A stretch of DNA of 64,000 bases, from the NCBI GenBank assembly GCA_017467585.1, contig JAFUSR010000001.1, positions 29,814 through 93,813 of the forward strand. Reading direction: 5' to 3'. The stretch is from Clostridia bacterium. GTDB lineage: Bacteria; Bacillota; Clostridia; Christensenellales; UBA1242. Both the position numbers and the translations under genes were made by a program. Positions 10,618 through 19,425 of the stretch are shown here, piece by piece (position 1 is the first letter of the stretch; each line of letters opens with the position of its first letter). The notes beneath the pieces were generated by a model. The model searched no databases. It was not told the DNA's origin and worked only from the letters and a program-made list of their open reading frames with translations.

Positions 10618-11148
10618 ATGAGTTTATTTAACAAGAAAAAAAGCCAATATGTTGGCAAAAAAAGCATTATTATTTATTTTTCAAGGGCGGACGAAAATTA
10701 TGCAGTTGGATATATCACAAAGGGAAACACAGAAGTTGTTGCTGAATATATCAGAGATTTAACAAGCGCCGACATGTTTAAAGTTGAGCGCAAAATTCCT
10801 TATGCAAAAGACTATAACACCTGCATTCGTGAAGCTCAAGAAGAGCAACAGAAAAACGAGCGTCCTGAACTCGTTGCCACTCTCGACAATATAGACGACT
10901 ATGAAGTTGTTTATGTTGGTGCACCAGTTTATTGGGGATATGTTCCTCAGCCAATGGTTACTCAACTCGAAAAACTAAATTTTGAGGGCAAAATTGTTCG
11001 TCCATTCACCACTCACGAGGGCTCTGGGCTTGGAAGCATTCCTAGTCAGCTCAAAACACTTTGCAAGGGCGCAACAATTGAAAGTGGCCTTGCCATTCGT
11101 GGAGCAGATGCTCACTCTTCTAAAAACAGAGTTGAAGACTGGGTTTAA
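10618..11148 (+). CDS. Flavodoxin family protein
   Basis: 176 residues. The start has the flavodoxin pattern: a beta strand 'KSIIIYFSRADENY' followed by GNTEVVAEYI, the FMN-phosphate-binding region. Later segments read YVGAPVYWGYVPQPM and FTTHEGSGLGSI. This resembles the flavodoxin_4 type found beside reductases and as a stand-alone electron carrier or quinone reductase. It should bind FMN in the cytoplasm. A clear AAGGAG ribosome-binding site precedes it and it is monocistronic. The partner enzyme is not evident in the window. Confidence 0.85.
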   Translation: MSLFNKKKSQYVGKKSIIIYFSRADENYAVGYITKGNTEVVAEYIRDLTSADMFKVERKIPYAKDYNTCIREAQEEQQKNERPELVATLDNIDDYEVVYVGAPVYWGYVPQPMVTQLEKLNFEGKIVRPFTTHEGSGLGSIPSQLKTLCKGATIESGLAIRGADAHSSKNRVEDWV

Positions 11149-11158
11149 TTGAAACACA

Positions 11159-11190
11159 AAAAAAGGCTTGGCTAAACCAAGTCTTTTTTT
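11159..11190. terminator. Bidirectional terminator between the flavodoxin and a membrane protein gene
   Basis: GGCTTGG-ctaaa-CCAAGTC (11165-11183) between an A-run and a T-run. Confidence 0.88.
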
Positions 11191-11199
11191 GTTTGATTT

Positions 11200-11877
11200 T
11201 TATTTGTTTTTGTTTGTCTTATAGTCGCTAACTTGATTGTATTTAATAAGGCAAGCATTGATAAATTGTTTTGTCTTTTTAAGTGACATGGCAAACAAAA
11301 TTGCAAACACAAAGTTGACACAAAGCATGAGCGAAATTTCTGTTACTATCATGGCAGCGCCAGAGAGAACTGATGTGCTTTTTGTTATTGCCTTAACAAG
11401 CAGCGCAATCACCTCATAAATCACAATGCCAAGGCTTGCATAACTAAACGCAGAGAACACAAGAAATCTGTCGGTTGTTTTGACAATATTTTTTGCGTCT
11501 TTTTGAGTGTTATAAAACAGCGATACTGACAAAATGTTAAACAGAACTGCCAAATAAGCCACAAACACAAGTGTTCCCGCAATGGTATGATACCAACTGA
11601 AAAGATAATAAACGTTTGTGAAAATCAAAAAGGCCAAATAAAACAAACACTTAAACCAATCTGGAATAATTAAGTTGCGAATTTTTTCAACAAACATGAA
11701 CGCAACATAACAAAGTAAGCAAACAACAACAATAACTAGCGCCCAAACATAATTAAAGTGGCTGCCAGCAATTGATGCAATATTAAGCACTCCAAAAGCG
11801 CCGAGCGCCAAAAGGATTGTCCATGCTCCGCAAACGCCAAGAGCTCCATAGAGCAAAATGTTAGATAATTTTTTCAT
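11200..11877 (-). CDS. Six-helix membrane protein of unknown function, downstream of dnaN
   Basis: 225 residues from the ATG at 11877, preceded by GGGGAAAAC; a longer frame overlapping dnaN is less likely. Six hydrophobic segments follow one another with short loops, and a Lys-rich tail ends the protein. I recognise no family. It starts eight bases after the dnaN stop, so it is the third gene of a dnaA-dnaN transcript, in the position where recF or yaaA sits in many Firmicutes. Confidence 0.65.
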   Translation of the reverse strand: MKKLSNILLYGALGVCGAWTILLALGAFGVLNIASIAGSHFNYVWALVIVVVCLLCYVAFMFVEKIRNLIIPDWFKCLFYLAFLIFTNVYYLFSWYHTIAGTLVFVAYLAVLFNILSVSLFYNTQKDAKNIVKTTDRFLVFSAFSYASLGIVIYEVIALLVKAITKSTSVLSGAAMIVTEISLMLCVNFVFAILFAMSLKKTKQFINACLIKYNQVSDYKTNKNK

Positions 11878-11885
11878 GTTTTCCC

Positions 11886-12992
11886 CTATTCTCCCATGAG
11901 CCTTACTGGGAACACGACAAACAAGTAGCTGTTGTTTTCTGGTGATGTGATTGTGCATGGATAAATGCTAGAAGCAAAGCTCATTTTAATATACTCTTCT
12001 TGAATATTGCGCAAGCAGTCTGCAATGTATCTTGCATTAAACGCGATAACCAAGTCTTTTCCGTCTAGGCTTATTGTGATTTTTTCGGTAACATTTCCGA
12101 TGTCAGAAGAGCTTGTCATTGTAAGCAGTTTGTCGCGAATGTCAAACTTAACAAGGTTGTTAGTGTTGAATCTGGCAAGCAAACTTGCGCGTTCAAGGCC
12201 ATATTCTAGTTGACGCTTGTTGACAATGATTTCGGTTGTAGACGCGGTTCCTAGGGCGTTTTTGTAGTTTATAAATTCACCTTCGAGTTTGCGTGTCATA
12301 ATGTTTGTGCTGCCAAGGTTAACCAAAAGATAATTGTCTGAAACGTGAATTTTAAGTTCTTCATCTTCACCATCAATAAGTTTGCTAACTTCTGCAAGGC
12401 ATCTTGCTGGAATAACAAATTCCATGTCTTTGCTCGAGTTAATCAGTTTGTGCTTAACTTGAGCAATTCTAAATCCGTCGAGAGCCGCAACTGTCATTTC
12501 GCCCCCAGCAATTTCAAACTTGCAGCCCTTCAAAATTGGTCTTGCGTCGTCAAGCGCAACGGCAAAAATTGTCTTGTCGATTGCATCTCTAAAGTCAAAC
12601 TTGCTAACAACAAAATAATCGCTCTCGTCGAATGTTTTAATAATAGGAAATTCCTCTGCGTTTAATAGCTGCAAATATCCTTCGCTGTCAGTATACCTAA
12701 TCTTAAGAGTGCCCTGTTCTGTTGAAGACAATTCAATTTGTTCGTTTGAAAGTTTTTTAACAAAGTCTGCAAAGAACTTGCCAGGAACAACAACATCTCC
12801 AGCAATTTTAACGTCGGCTGGAATGGTCTTTTCAATAGAAATTTCAAGATCGGTAGCCGAAAGTGTTAATGTGTCTTCACTTGCATGAAGTTTAATTCCC
12901 TCTAAAATTGGGTTGGTTGTGCGAACCGCAGTGGCTTTGATAACCTTTAAAACTGCATCGCTTAAGTCTAATCCTTCACAAATAACTCTCAT
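11886..12992 (-). CDS. dnaN: DNA polymerase III beta subunit (sliding clamp)
   Basis: 368 residues, the standard clamp length, with three repeated clamp folds: the N-terminal 'MRVICEGLDLSDAVLKVIKAT', the middle SDYFVVSKFDFRDAI, and the C-terminal region ending in 'FVVFPVRL' (usually PMR/PVR). The dimer forms a ring on DNA and tethers DNA polymerase III. AAGGAGAAT precedes the ATG, and the gene follows dnaA by about 18 bases, so the pair is co-transcribed. It is unremarkable apart from recF not following it. Confidence 0.96.
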   Translation of the reverse strand: MRVICEGLDLSDAVLKVIKATAVRTTNPILEGIKLHASEDTLTLSATDLEISIEKTIPADVKIAGDVVVPGKFFADFVKKLSNEQIELSSTEQGTLKIRYTDSEGYLQLLNAEEFPIIKTFDESDYFVVSKFDFRDAIDKTIFAVALDDARPILKGCKFEIAGGEMTVAALDGFRIAQVKHKLINSSKDMEFVIPARCLAEVSKLIDGEDEELKIHVSDNYLLVNLGSTNIMTRKLEGEFINYKNALGTASTTEIIVNKRQLEYGLERASLLARFNTNNLVKFDIRDKLLTMTSSSDIGNVTEKITISLDGKDLVIAFNARYIADCLRNIQEEYIKMSFASSIYPCTITSPENNSYLFVVFPVRLMGE

Positions 12993-13010
12993 AATATTCT
13001 CCTTCTGTTT

Positions 13011-14387
13011 TTATTTTCCATTTAACATTTGTTTCATGTCGTTGATTTCAACGGCAAGCTTGCGATTTGTTTTACACTCATTTGCAATTTGCCTCTTGGC
13101 ATAAATAACCGTTGAGTGGTCTTTGTTAAAAATTTGGCCAACAGCTTCTAGTGGCATGCTGAGAAGCTCGGTAATTAAATACATTGTGATTTGACGCGCC
13201 AGCGCAATCTCCTTTGTTCTTCGCTTGCCCAAAAGTTCTTCTTTTTTTATTGAATAAAACTTGCAAACGCAGTCTATAATTCGGCCGGCATCGATGGTTT
13301 CTGCGTTTTGAACGGCAATGTCTTTAAGTGCCTCTCTCGCTGTGTCCATGGTAACAACGCTTTGCCCCATCATTTTTGCATAAAACACAACTCTTGTGAG
13401 CATGCCTTCCATTTCTCTGACGTTGGTTGTAACCGACTCGGCGATATAGTTAATAACCTCTCTTGAAACATTGTATCTTTCGAGATATGCCTTTTTGTTT
13501 AAAATTGCAATTCTGGTTTCAAGTTCAGGGTAACCAATGTCCGCAAGAATTCCCCATGCAAGACGAGAAGTAATACGCTCCGCAAGCTGTTTTAGTTCAC
13601 TAACTGGCCTATCGCTCGCAACCACAATTTGCTTTCCATGTTCGTGAAGTTCGTTGAAAATGTTAAAGAATTCGTTTTGTGTTGCCTCTCTGCCTATCAT
13701 AGACTGAATATCGTCCATAATCAAAACATCGGCTGTGCTATATTTTGCTTTGAACTCACTAATTATTCCATTTTTAGAATTGCGAAGCGCCTCAGTAAGT
13801 TCTCCGGTAAACTTGTCAATTGGAGCATAGACAACTTTAAGTTTTGGATTTGAATCGGTTATATAGTTTCCAATTGCATGCAGAAGGTGAGTTTTTCCAA
13901 GACCTACACCACCATAAATAAACAGTGGGTTAAATGATGCGCCTGGGTTTTCAGCAACACTCTTTGCTGCAGCGACAACAAATTGGTTGCTTGGCCCAAC
14001 AACAAAGGTGTCGAATGTGTATTTTGGATTAAATGAAGAACTTTCAACGGTTTTAGAAACTGGTTTTATTGTTTTTTGAACCACAGGTTGTTCGTCCTCT
14101 TCTTCCTCTGGATCGCTGCTCACAATAATTTCTACATCTATTATCGCTTTGTGAACCTTGTTGACGCTTGCGGCTATTATATCTTTATAATTTTTTAAAA
14201 TTGTTTGTTTTCCGCTGTTTGAGCTGGTGGACAAAACCAAAGTGTTGTTTTTTAAGTCGACAACTTCTAGAGACTTTATCCACACATCATAACTGATAGC
14301 AGACACTTTTTTTGCTATTTCTTCTAGAGACTCTTGCCAAATTTTGTTTAAGTTTAGCTCATTTTCGCTTTCGTAGTAAGTGTTCAA
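13011..14387 (-). CDS. dnaA: Chromosomal replication initiator DnaA
   Basis: 458 residues. The AAA+ domain carries Walker A GGVGLGKTHLL and Walker B VLIMDDIQ. The C-terminal domain IV has the DnaA signature KDHSTVIYA for DNA binding at the origin. The start codon is TTG at 14387, with AAAGGAGATT just upstream; no in-frame ATG lies between the ribosome-binding site and the conserved N-terminal domain I. One perfect DnaA box (TTATCCACA, 14276-14284) lies inside the gene near its 5' end, but I found no box cluster in the dnaA-recF gap. The gene diverges from recF. Confidence 0.96.
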   Translation of the reverse strand: MNTYYESENELNLNKIWQESLEEIAKKVSAISYDVWIKSLEVVDLKNNTLVLSTSSNSGKQTILKNYKDIIAASVNKVHKAIIDVEIIVSSDPEEEEDEQPVVQKTIKPVSKTVESSSFNPKYTFDTFVVGPSNQFVVAAAKSVAENPGASFNPLFIYGGVGLGKTHLLHAIGNYITDSNPKLKVVYAPIDKFTGELTEALRNSKNGIISEFKAKYSTADVLIMDDIQSMIGREATQNEFFNIFNELHEHGKQIVVASDRPVSELKQLAERITSRLAWGILADIGYPELETRIAILNKKAYLERYNVSREVINYIAESVTTNVREMEGMLTRVVFYAKMMGQSVVTMDTAREALKDIAVQNAETIDAGRIIDCVCKFYSIKKEELLGKRRTKEIALARQITMYLITELLSMPLEAVGQIFNKDHSTVIYAKRQIANECKTNRKLAVEINDMKQMLNGK

Positions 14388-14471
14388 AGCAATCTCCTTT
14401 GTAGCTCAGTTATATACTAATTTTAATTATATATAAATTTACAAAAAAAGCAACAATTTATCTCTATTTTA

Positions 14472-14500
14472 TAGACACTTTCGTCAAAAAATTATATAAT
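14472..14500 (+). promoter_or_regulatory. recF promoter, predicted leaderless
   Basis: TAGACA (14472-14477), a 17-base spacer and TATAAT (14495-14500). Six bases (AAAAAC) separate it from ATG 14507, and there is no Shine-Dalgarno. The same 119-base gap must carry the dnaA promoter on the other strand. Confidence 0.75.
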
Positions 14501-14506
14501 AAAAAC

Positions 14507-15586
14507 ATGAAAATAAAAAAGGTGACTTTGACTAATTTTCGAAACTACGCAAGCGAAAGCGTGGATTTTTGTGATGGTTTTAATCTAGTCAGTGGCCCTA
14601 ACGGTCAGGGCAAGACAAACCTTGCAGAGGCAATTTGCTTTGCCAGTCTTGCTAAAAGCCCAAGAACTCACCACGACGAAGAGCTTGTTCGCGATGGAAG
14701 CAACGAGGCAAGCGTTTCGATTGAAATAGAAAAAGATTTTGGAAAGCAAACCGTGTCTTATTCTCTTGGCGAAAACAAGCAGTTTTTTGTCAACGGAAAC
14801 AAAATATCTAAACTTTCTGAACTTTTTGGAACACTTGTTACCGTTTATTTTTCGCCAAACGAAATGTCAATTGTTTCCGGAAGCCCAGAAGACAGACGTG
14901 ATTTTATGGACACCGACATCAGCGAACTTTCAGGGAATTATTATAATCTTGTTCAGCGATATAACAAAGTTTTGTTTCAGCGAAATAAACTTTTAAAAAA
15001 CACCTATGACCACAAGGCCATCCTCGACCAAATTGACATTTGGGATGAGCAGCTCGCAAGCGTTGCTGCACCAATAATTCGAACCCGAAAGAACTTTATT
15101 GCAAAACTACTCTCGCCCAGCCAAAATGCCATGCACTTTTTAAGCAAAGAAACAGAAAAGCTAGACATTGAATATCTTGGCGCAGAAGGCAATTCCACGG
15201 CCGAAATAAAAGCGAATATATTAAGTGGGCTTAAGGCGAGCTTAAACAAAGACATGGAACTTGGCTACACAACTATTGGCCCACACAGAGATGACATCAA
15301 AATTTTACTCAACGGCAAAGACAGTAAGATTTATGCAAGTCAAGGTCAAAAGCGCAGTATTGTTCTTGCAATCAAAGTTGGCGAGCTTGAGTTGTTTGAA
15401 AAGGAACTCGGTGAAAAACCAGTGTTTGTTTTAGACGACGTGTTTAGCGAACTCGACACCGGCAGACAGAAAAAACTTTATGAGTGCGCCAAAGATTATC
15501 AAGTTATTATGACGGGCACAACATTTAAGTTTAAACCACAAACCGAATTTAAACAAATCAAAGTTAAAAACGGAACAGCCAAATAA
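14507..15586 (+). CDS. recF: DNA replication and repair protein RecF
   Basis: 359 residues, the normal RecF length. Walker A is GPNGQGKTN (about residues 30-38). The ABC-type signature region is near YASQGQKRSIVLA, and Walker B is FVLDDVFSELD. RecF loads RecA at single-strand gaps together with RecO and RecR. It is transcribed away from dnaA, whereas it normally follows dnaN in the same direction. The -10 box ends six bases before the ATG. Confidence 0.95.
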   Translation: MKIKKVTLTNFRNYASESVDFCDGFNLVSGPNGQGKTNLAEAICFASLAKSPRTHHDEELVRDGSNEASVSIEIEKDFGKQTVSYSLGENKQFFVNGNKISKLSELFGTLVTVYFSPNEMSIVSGSPEDRRDFMDTDISELSGNYYNLVQRYNKVLFQRNKLLKNTYDHKAILDQIDIWDEQLASVAAPIIRTRKNFIAKLLSPSQNAMHFLSKETEKLDIEYLGAEGNSTAEIKANILSGLKASLNKDMELGYTTIGPHRDDIKILLNGKDSKIYASQGQKRSIVLAIKVGELELFEKELGEKPVFVLDDVFSELDTGRQKKLYECAKDYQVIMTGTTFKFKPQTEFKQIKVKNGTAK

Positions 15587-15613
15587 AAAAAACAGCCAAC
15601 TGGCTGTTCTTTT
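15585..15613. terminator. Bidirectional terminator after recF
   Basis: AACAGCCA-AC-TGGCTGTT (15591-15608) with an A-run on the left and T-rich sequence on the right. Confidence 0.85.
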
Positions 15614-15635
15614 TGATTTCAAATTATCTTTCTAA

Positions 15636-16466
15636 TTATTCTCCGTGTTCATTTGCACTTGTGCTTATAAACCTTCCTGTATCACACACAACGCCATGAG
15701 ATACTTCTCTGTCGCCGCATATTATCGATTCTTCATATACATATGCTCCACCATATACCTTAGCATTATCATAAATTTCCGCAAAGCCATATACTTGCGC
15801 ATCGCCATATACTTGTGCATTGCCATGCACTCTCGCATTGCCAGACACATATGCCCCTTCAAACACTCGCGCGTTATCAAATATTTCAGCATTCTCACCT
15901 AATTGCGCTTTGCCATATACTTCAGCTTGGTCGTGTACCCTTACAGAGGCACGCAAATCTGCACGGTCATACACTTTTGCTTGGTCATATACACAAGCTC
16001 CCCAACTTAATTTTGCCTGACCATAAACTTTTGCTTGACCAAAGACTTTAGCCATATCATTTAATTTTGCTCTATCATAAACTTCTGCGTCACCACGCAC
16101 ATATGAACTGTCGCATACTTCTGCACGACCATAAACTTTTGCATGCTCGAGCACCATTGAATTATTGCATACTCGTGCATCTTGAAACACAGCTGCACTT
16201 CCACCCACCCTGGCATTGTCGCACACTCTTGCGCGGCCAAACACCTTGGCTTCATCATATATCCAGCATGCTCCTTTTTGAGAAAGGTTCCACCAGCCAG
16301 ACTCAACCCAACCACCAAGGGCTCCTGCTTTCACAATAACTATGCCTTCATCGTTAACAATATCTCTTAGCGCTTGAATTCTGTGCAAAACAACCTTTTT
16401 TCCACCAACAACAATCTCTTTTGTTTCGTCAGTTAATTGATATTTTTTGCCTAATTTTTTATCCAT
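15636..16466 (-). CDS. Hexapeptide-repeat beta-helix protein (YdcK-like)
   Basis: 276 residues. The N-terminal 60 residues (VVLHRIQALRDI...KAGALGGWVESG..LSQKGACWIYDEA) match a family of gut-bacterial and phage proteins related to E. coli YdcK. From about residue 70 to 255 the chain is an almost perfect hexad array of the type [A/V]xVxxxA, for example RARVCDNARVGGSAAVFQDA. This should fold as a long left-handed parallel beta-helix with roughly 30 strands. No acyltransferase catalytic His is obvious, so a transferase activity is not supported. AAGGGG precedes the ATG. The repeat-rich DNA is unlike its neighbours and may be a later arrival. Confidence 0.75.
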   Translation of the reverse strand: MDKKLGKKYQLTDETKEIVVGGKKVVLHRIQALRDIVNDEGIVIVKAGALGGWVESGWWNLSQKGACWIYDEAKVFGRARVCDNARVGGSAAVFQDARVCNNSMVLEHAKVYGRAEVCDSSYVRGDAEVYDRAKLNDMAKVFGQAKVYGQAKLSWGACVYDQAKVYDRADLRASVRVHDQAEVYGKAQLGENAEIFDNARVFEGAYVSGNARVHGNAQVYGDAQVYGFAEIYDNAKVYGGAYVYEESIICGDREVSHGVVCDTGRFISTSANEHGE

Positions 16467-16532
16467 ATTAAAAACCCCTTATTTTTATGATTACATTATA
16501 CTAAATTATTAGCAAAATGTCAATATTATCAT

Positions 16533-16562
16533 AATAAAAAAGCAACCATGAAGGTTGCTTTG
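16533..16562 (-). terminator. Terminator of the rpmH-jag operon
   Basis: AGCAACC-atgaa-GGTTGCT (16541-16559) with an A-run at 16534-16540, which reads as a T-run in the minus-strand transcript. Confidence 0.85.
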
Positions 16563-16565
16563 TTA

Positions 16566-17285
16566 CTAGTTGTTATCTTCGCGAAGGTCAGCAGAAATGT
16601 CAATGTTTGTAAAGGTGTTATTTTCTGCCTCTTTTTCCTTGCGGTTGTCGTGACGTTGTTTGCGTTTGTCTGCGCCATCTTTAAGAAGAACGGTAACATA
16701 TCTAAATGGCTCTTTTCCGTTAGAAACAGTTGTAACTTTTGCGTGGTCGGCAAGCGCTGTGTGAATTATTCTGCGTTCTGCTGGGCTCATTGGTTCCAAG
16801 CGAACACTTCTGCCAGTTGCCACAACCTTTCCGGCTGTTCTAACTGCCAAAACTTTAAGTGTTTCTTCTCTCTTAGATTTGTAACCATCACTATCTACAA
16901 CAATTCTTTTTCTGCCGTCGCCAGCGTTTTTCTTTCCTGCAATTGTGTTCAAAAGATAGCCAAATCCCTCAAGGTTGTCACCATGTTTGCCAATGAAAAT
17001 TGCAGCATCTTTTCCGGTTACGTCAACCAAGAATTGCTCTTCTTGTTCCTCAACATAAACGTCAAGTTCCAAGCCCATAAGTTCAATAATTTTTTCTGCA
17101 ATTGTTTTAATTTCTGTTTCGTTTTCACTAGATTCATTTAAGCTTAAGCGAACTCTAGCTTTAGAAAACAAACTAGCCTCTTCCAAAATTGAAATTTTAA
17201 CTTGGTCGCGAGTTACCCCAAGTTTATATAGACCAATTTCTATTGCTTGATCAACAGTTTTTCCTTGTGCTTCAATAGATTTCAT
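16566..17285 (-). CDS. jag: RNA-binding protein Jag (KhpB)
   Basis: 239 residues. Domains in order: Jag_N (residues 1-55, MKSIEAQGKTVDQAIEIGL...), a KH domain with the loop IFIGKHGDNLEGF (about 90-120), and an R3H domain with the RRIIHTALADH helix. A basic then acidic tail follows. KhpB-type proteins bind RNA with KhpA and affect cell elongation and division. It is the last gene of the rpmH-rnpA-yidD-yidC-jag operon, starting two bases after yidC ends, with AAAGGAG upstream. Confidence 0.93.
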   Translation of the reverse strand: MKSIEAQGKTVDQAIEIGLYKLGVTRDQVKISILEEASLFSKARVRLSLNESSENETEIKTIAEKIIELMGLELDVYVEEQEEQFLVDVTGKDAAIFIGKHGDNLEGFGYLLNTIAGKKNAGDGRKRIVVDSDGYKSKREETLKVLAVRTAGKVVATGRSVRLEPMSPAERRIIHTALADHAKVTTVSNGKEPFRYVTVLLKDGADKRKQRHDNRKEKEAENNTFTNIDISADLREDNN

Positions 17286-17287
17286 AT

Positions 17288-18466
17288 TTATTTTGCTCCT
17301 TTGTTAAATTTTCTTTCAAGTCTGTTGGCCTCTTTTGCGAGAGCTTCATTAACTTCTTCTTGTTTCTTTTTGAAAACTGCATTAACAATTAAGTTAGTAA
17401 GCAGTCCAATGAGTGTGCTCATTATTGAGTTAGTAACAACATAAATACCAAATGCGGCGTTTGTTGTGAGAACAAATATTGCCATCATTACAGGAATTAA
17501 TAGCTTCATAAACCACATAGATTTTCCCTGTGGGTTTGCTTGGTCTACAATTGCCTGAGATTTTTTGTTTTTGTTCTTGTTGGCCATGTCGTTAACCACT
17601 TGACTGGCAACAGAGAGCAAAACAGAAATAATTGCAAGCAAATAATATCCGTTCCAAGAGCTTGTTTGTGCTTCGACAGCACCAGCGATGTTGTTATACT
17701 CCTGAAGGTAAACCTTGTTGTTTGCAATGTTGTTAACATAAGCAATATACTCTTGGTTTTTGCTTGTGTTTGCCATGCTCTGCATGTCTTTAAATGCAGG
17801 AAGTGGTGCTGCGTGGCCATCGATAACCCACACGTTTTTAACCCAAAGCCAAGAATCTGCAACGTCGCCCCATTTTGCGCTAACTGCAGCTTTTGCGGCA
17901 GCTTGAGCTTCGTCCCATTTTGCCTTGTCTTCCGATGAAAGATTGTCATAGCCCTTTCCCTCTTCGGTGCTAACAACAAACGCAGCCTTTTCTTCATATG
18001 CTTCTTTTGAACCATAAGATGTTTCAACACTTGTTCGATAAGTATTATGAAGGGCGTCATACTGATTGATAGCCTGATAGCTAGACAAACTTCTGAGTCC
18101 TGAGAAAAGTGTGAAGAAAATAACCATTGTCAAAACAAGGTTAATGAGCATCACAACACAAGAGCCCCAAACGTTGTAGCCCTCGCGTTTGTAAAGAGCT
18201 TGTTGTTGGGTTTGAATCATTTGGCGATTGTCGCCATATTTTTTTTGCAACTTTGCCATTTGTGGCGCAAGTTTTTGTTGAACAAGCGCAGTCTTTTTGC
18301 TTGAGTGCTTAATTAAATAGTCTAGTGGGCTGAGCACCAGTTTAAGCAAGATGATAAGCACCAAAATTGTCCAACCATAGCCGCCACCAACCCAACTGTG
18401 AACCCAATTAATCAGGTTTGCCCACATTCCGCTTGGCTCGGCAACTGCGAGAAGTGATAGTGTCAT
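17288..18466 (-). CDS. yidC: Membrane protein insertase YidC/OxaA
   Basis: 392 residues, long for a Gram-positive YidC. The conserved first core helix is GWTILVLIILLKLVLSPLDY, followed by the charged cytoplasmic hairpin KLAPQMAKLQKKYGDNRQMIQ. The extra length comes from a polar insertion of roughly 110 residues between hydrophobic segments (about 145-255, rich in Ala, Lys, Ser and Glu). It should be extracytoplasmic. YidC inserts membrane proteins with or without Sec. It lacks an obvious lipobox. TAAAGGAG precedes the ATG. Confidence 0.92.
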   Translation of the reverse strand: MTLSLLAVAEPSGMWANLINWVHSWVGGGYGWTILVLIILLKLVLSPLDYLIKHSSKKTALVQQKLAPQMAKLQKKYGDNRQMIQTQQQALYKREGYNVWGSCVVMLINLVLTMVIFFTLFSGLRSLSSYQAINQYDALHNTYRTSVETSYGSKEAYEEKAAFVVSTEEGKGYDNLSSEDKAKWDEAQAAAKAAVSAKWGDVADSWLWVKNVWVIDGHAAPLPAFKDMQSMANTSKNQEYIAYVNNIANNKVYLQEYNNIAGAVEAQTSSWNGYYLLAIISVLLSVASQVVNDMANKNKNKKSQAIVDQANPQGKSMWFMKLLIPVMMAIFVLTTNAAFGIYVVTNSIMSTLIGLLTNLIVNAVFKKKQEEVNEALAKEANRLERKFNKGAK

Positions 18467-18477
18467 TTTGTTCTCCT

Positions 18478-18765
18478 TTACATTATGTTTTTATAAAACC
18501 CTTTTGGGTTGATAGGAACATTGTCTACTCCACCTTTTGAAAATGGATGACAGCGGAATAATCTTTTTATTGTTAGCCACATTGCTACAAAAAAACCCCA
18601 CTCGGCGAAACACTCACGCGCATATGAACTGCACGACGGTGTAAACTTGCATGTGTGGGGAATAAATGGGGATATGCAACCTTTAAATATTAAAATTAAT
18701 CCTATTGCAATAATCTTGGGAATAAAAATTATTCCTTTGCCTATTGCGATTAGCACTTTTTTCAT
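18478..18765 (-). CDS. yidD: Membrane protein insertion efficiency factor YidD
   Basis: 95 residues. The family core is visible as CKFTPSCSSYARECFAEWG, an amphipathic-helix region, and RCHPFSKGGVDNVP. This small peripheral membrane protein assists YidC-dependent insertion. Its start overlaps the rnpA stop by four bases (ATGA), so the two are translationally coupled. It is slightly longer than average because of an N-terminal hydrophobic stretch. Confidence 0.94.
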   Translation of the reverse strand: MKKVLIAIGKGIIFIPKIIAIGLILIFKGCISPFIPHTCKFTPSCSSYARECFAEWGFFVAMWLTIKRLFRCHPFSKGGVDNVPINPKGFYKNIM

Positions 18766-19109
18766 TGTTTGTCCTTGAATAGTTGAGCTTTTGAAAGAAG
18801 GTTTTCAATTTCGTTTGCAAGCGAGCCATAGTCACTTTCGGCCGTGGCGTTTTTTGCAAGAAGAACAACGTTGAAATTAACTTTCAAATTATTTAGGTGT
18901 TTTGAAACAGCCTCTCTAATTCTGCGTTTAATCTTGTTGCGAACAACAGCACCACCAACTTTGTGAGAAACAGATATGCCTATTTTGACATTTCTGTTTT
19001 TGCTTGGGCAATAATAAAGCACAAGCAATTTTCCCGAAACTGTGCGCCCAACCCTGTAAACATAGTTAAATTGATATTTCTTTTGAAGCCTATATTCTTT
19101 TCTTAACAT
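18762..19109 (-). CDS. rnpA: Ribonuclease P protein component
   Basis: 115 residues with the N-terminal RLQKKYQFNYVYRVGR and the signature RNKIKRRIREA (about residues 57-67). It binds the RNase P RNA and helps 5' maturation of tRNAs. It follows rpmH directly, the near-universal arrangement. The RNase P RNA gene itself is not in this window as far as I can see. Confidence 0.95.
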   Translation of the reverse strand: MLRKEYRLQKKYQFNYVYRVGRTVSGKLLVLYYCPSKNRNVKIGISVSHKVGGAVVRNKIKRRIREAVSKHLNNLKVNFNVVLLAKNATAESDYGSLANEIENLLSKAQLFKDKQ

Positions 19110-19124
19110 GATTTCCTATCTTTG

Positions 19125-19262
19125 TTATGCGCAAAGTTTTTTGCGACCTTTGTTTCTGCGGCGAGCGAGAACATTTCTGCCACCCTTGGTTTGCATTCTT
19201 GCTCTAAAACCGTGAACTTTTTTTCTGTGTGCTTTTTTAGGTTGATAAGTTCTTTTAGTCAT
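19125..19262 (-). CDS. rpmH: Ribosomal protein bL34
   Basis: 45 residues from the ATG at 19262, which is preceded by AAAGGAG. The sequence is the typical [15 protein letters not shown]...[27 protein letters not shown] longer in-frame extension upstream is not protein-like and is excluded. First gene of the rpmH-rnpA-yidD-yidC-jag operon. Confidence 0.97.
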   Translation of the reverse strand: MTKRTYQPKKAHRKKVHGFRARMQTKGGRNVLARRRNKGRKKLCA

Positions 19263-19302
19263 TATTTTTCTCCTTTCTAGTAATAATTTATATGCATTTG
19301 GC

Positions 19303-19331
19303 AGTATATCGTAATTATAAAATTTTGTCAA
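19303..19331 (-). promoter_or_regulatory. rpmH operon promoter
   Basis: On the minus strand, TTGACA (19326-19331), a 17-base spacer and TATACT (19303-19308): a near-consensus housekeeping promoter with a leader of about 35 bases. Confidence 0.88.
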
Positions 19332-19425
19332 GTGAATATTTATCATATAACATCACAATTCTTTGTGGTGCATATTGACTTTTTGCTGAAACTGTTATAT
19401 CATTGTGGAGATTTTAGGAGATATT

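Noticed and set aside
14276..14284. Perfect DnaA box TTATCCACA inside dnaA, and another inside tilS (38103-38111)
   Set aside because: They are single and intragenic and not clustered, so they do not support an oriC call.
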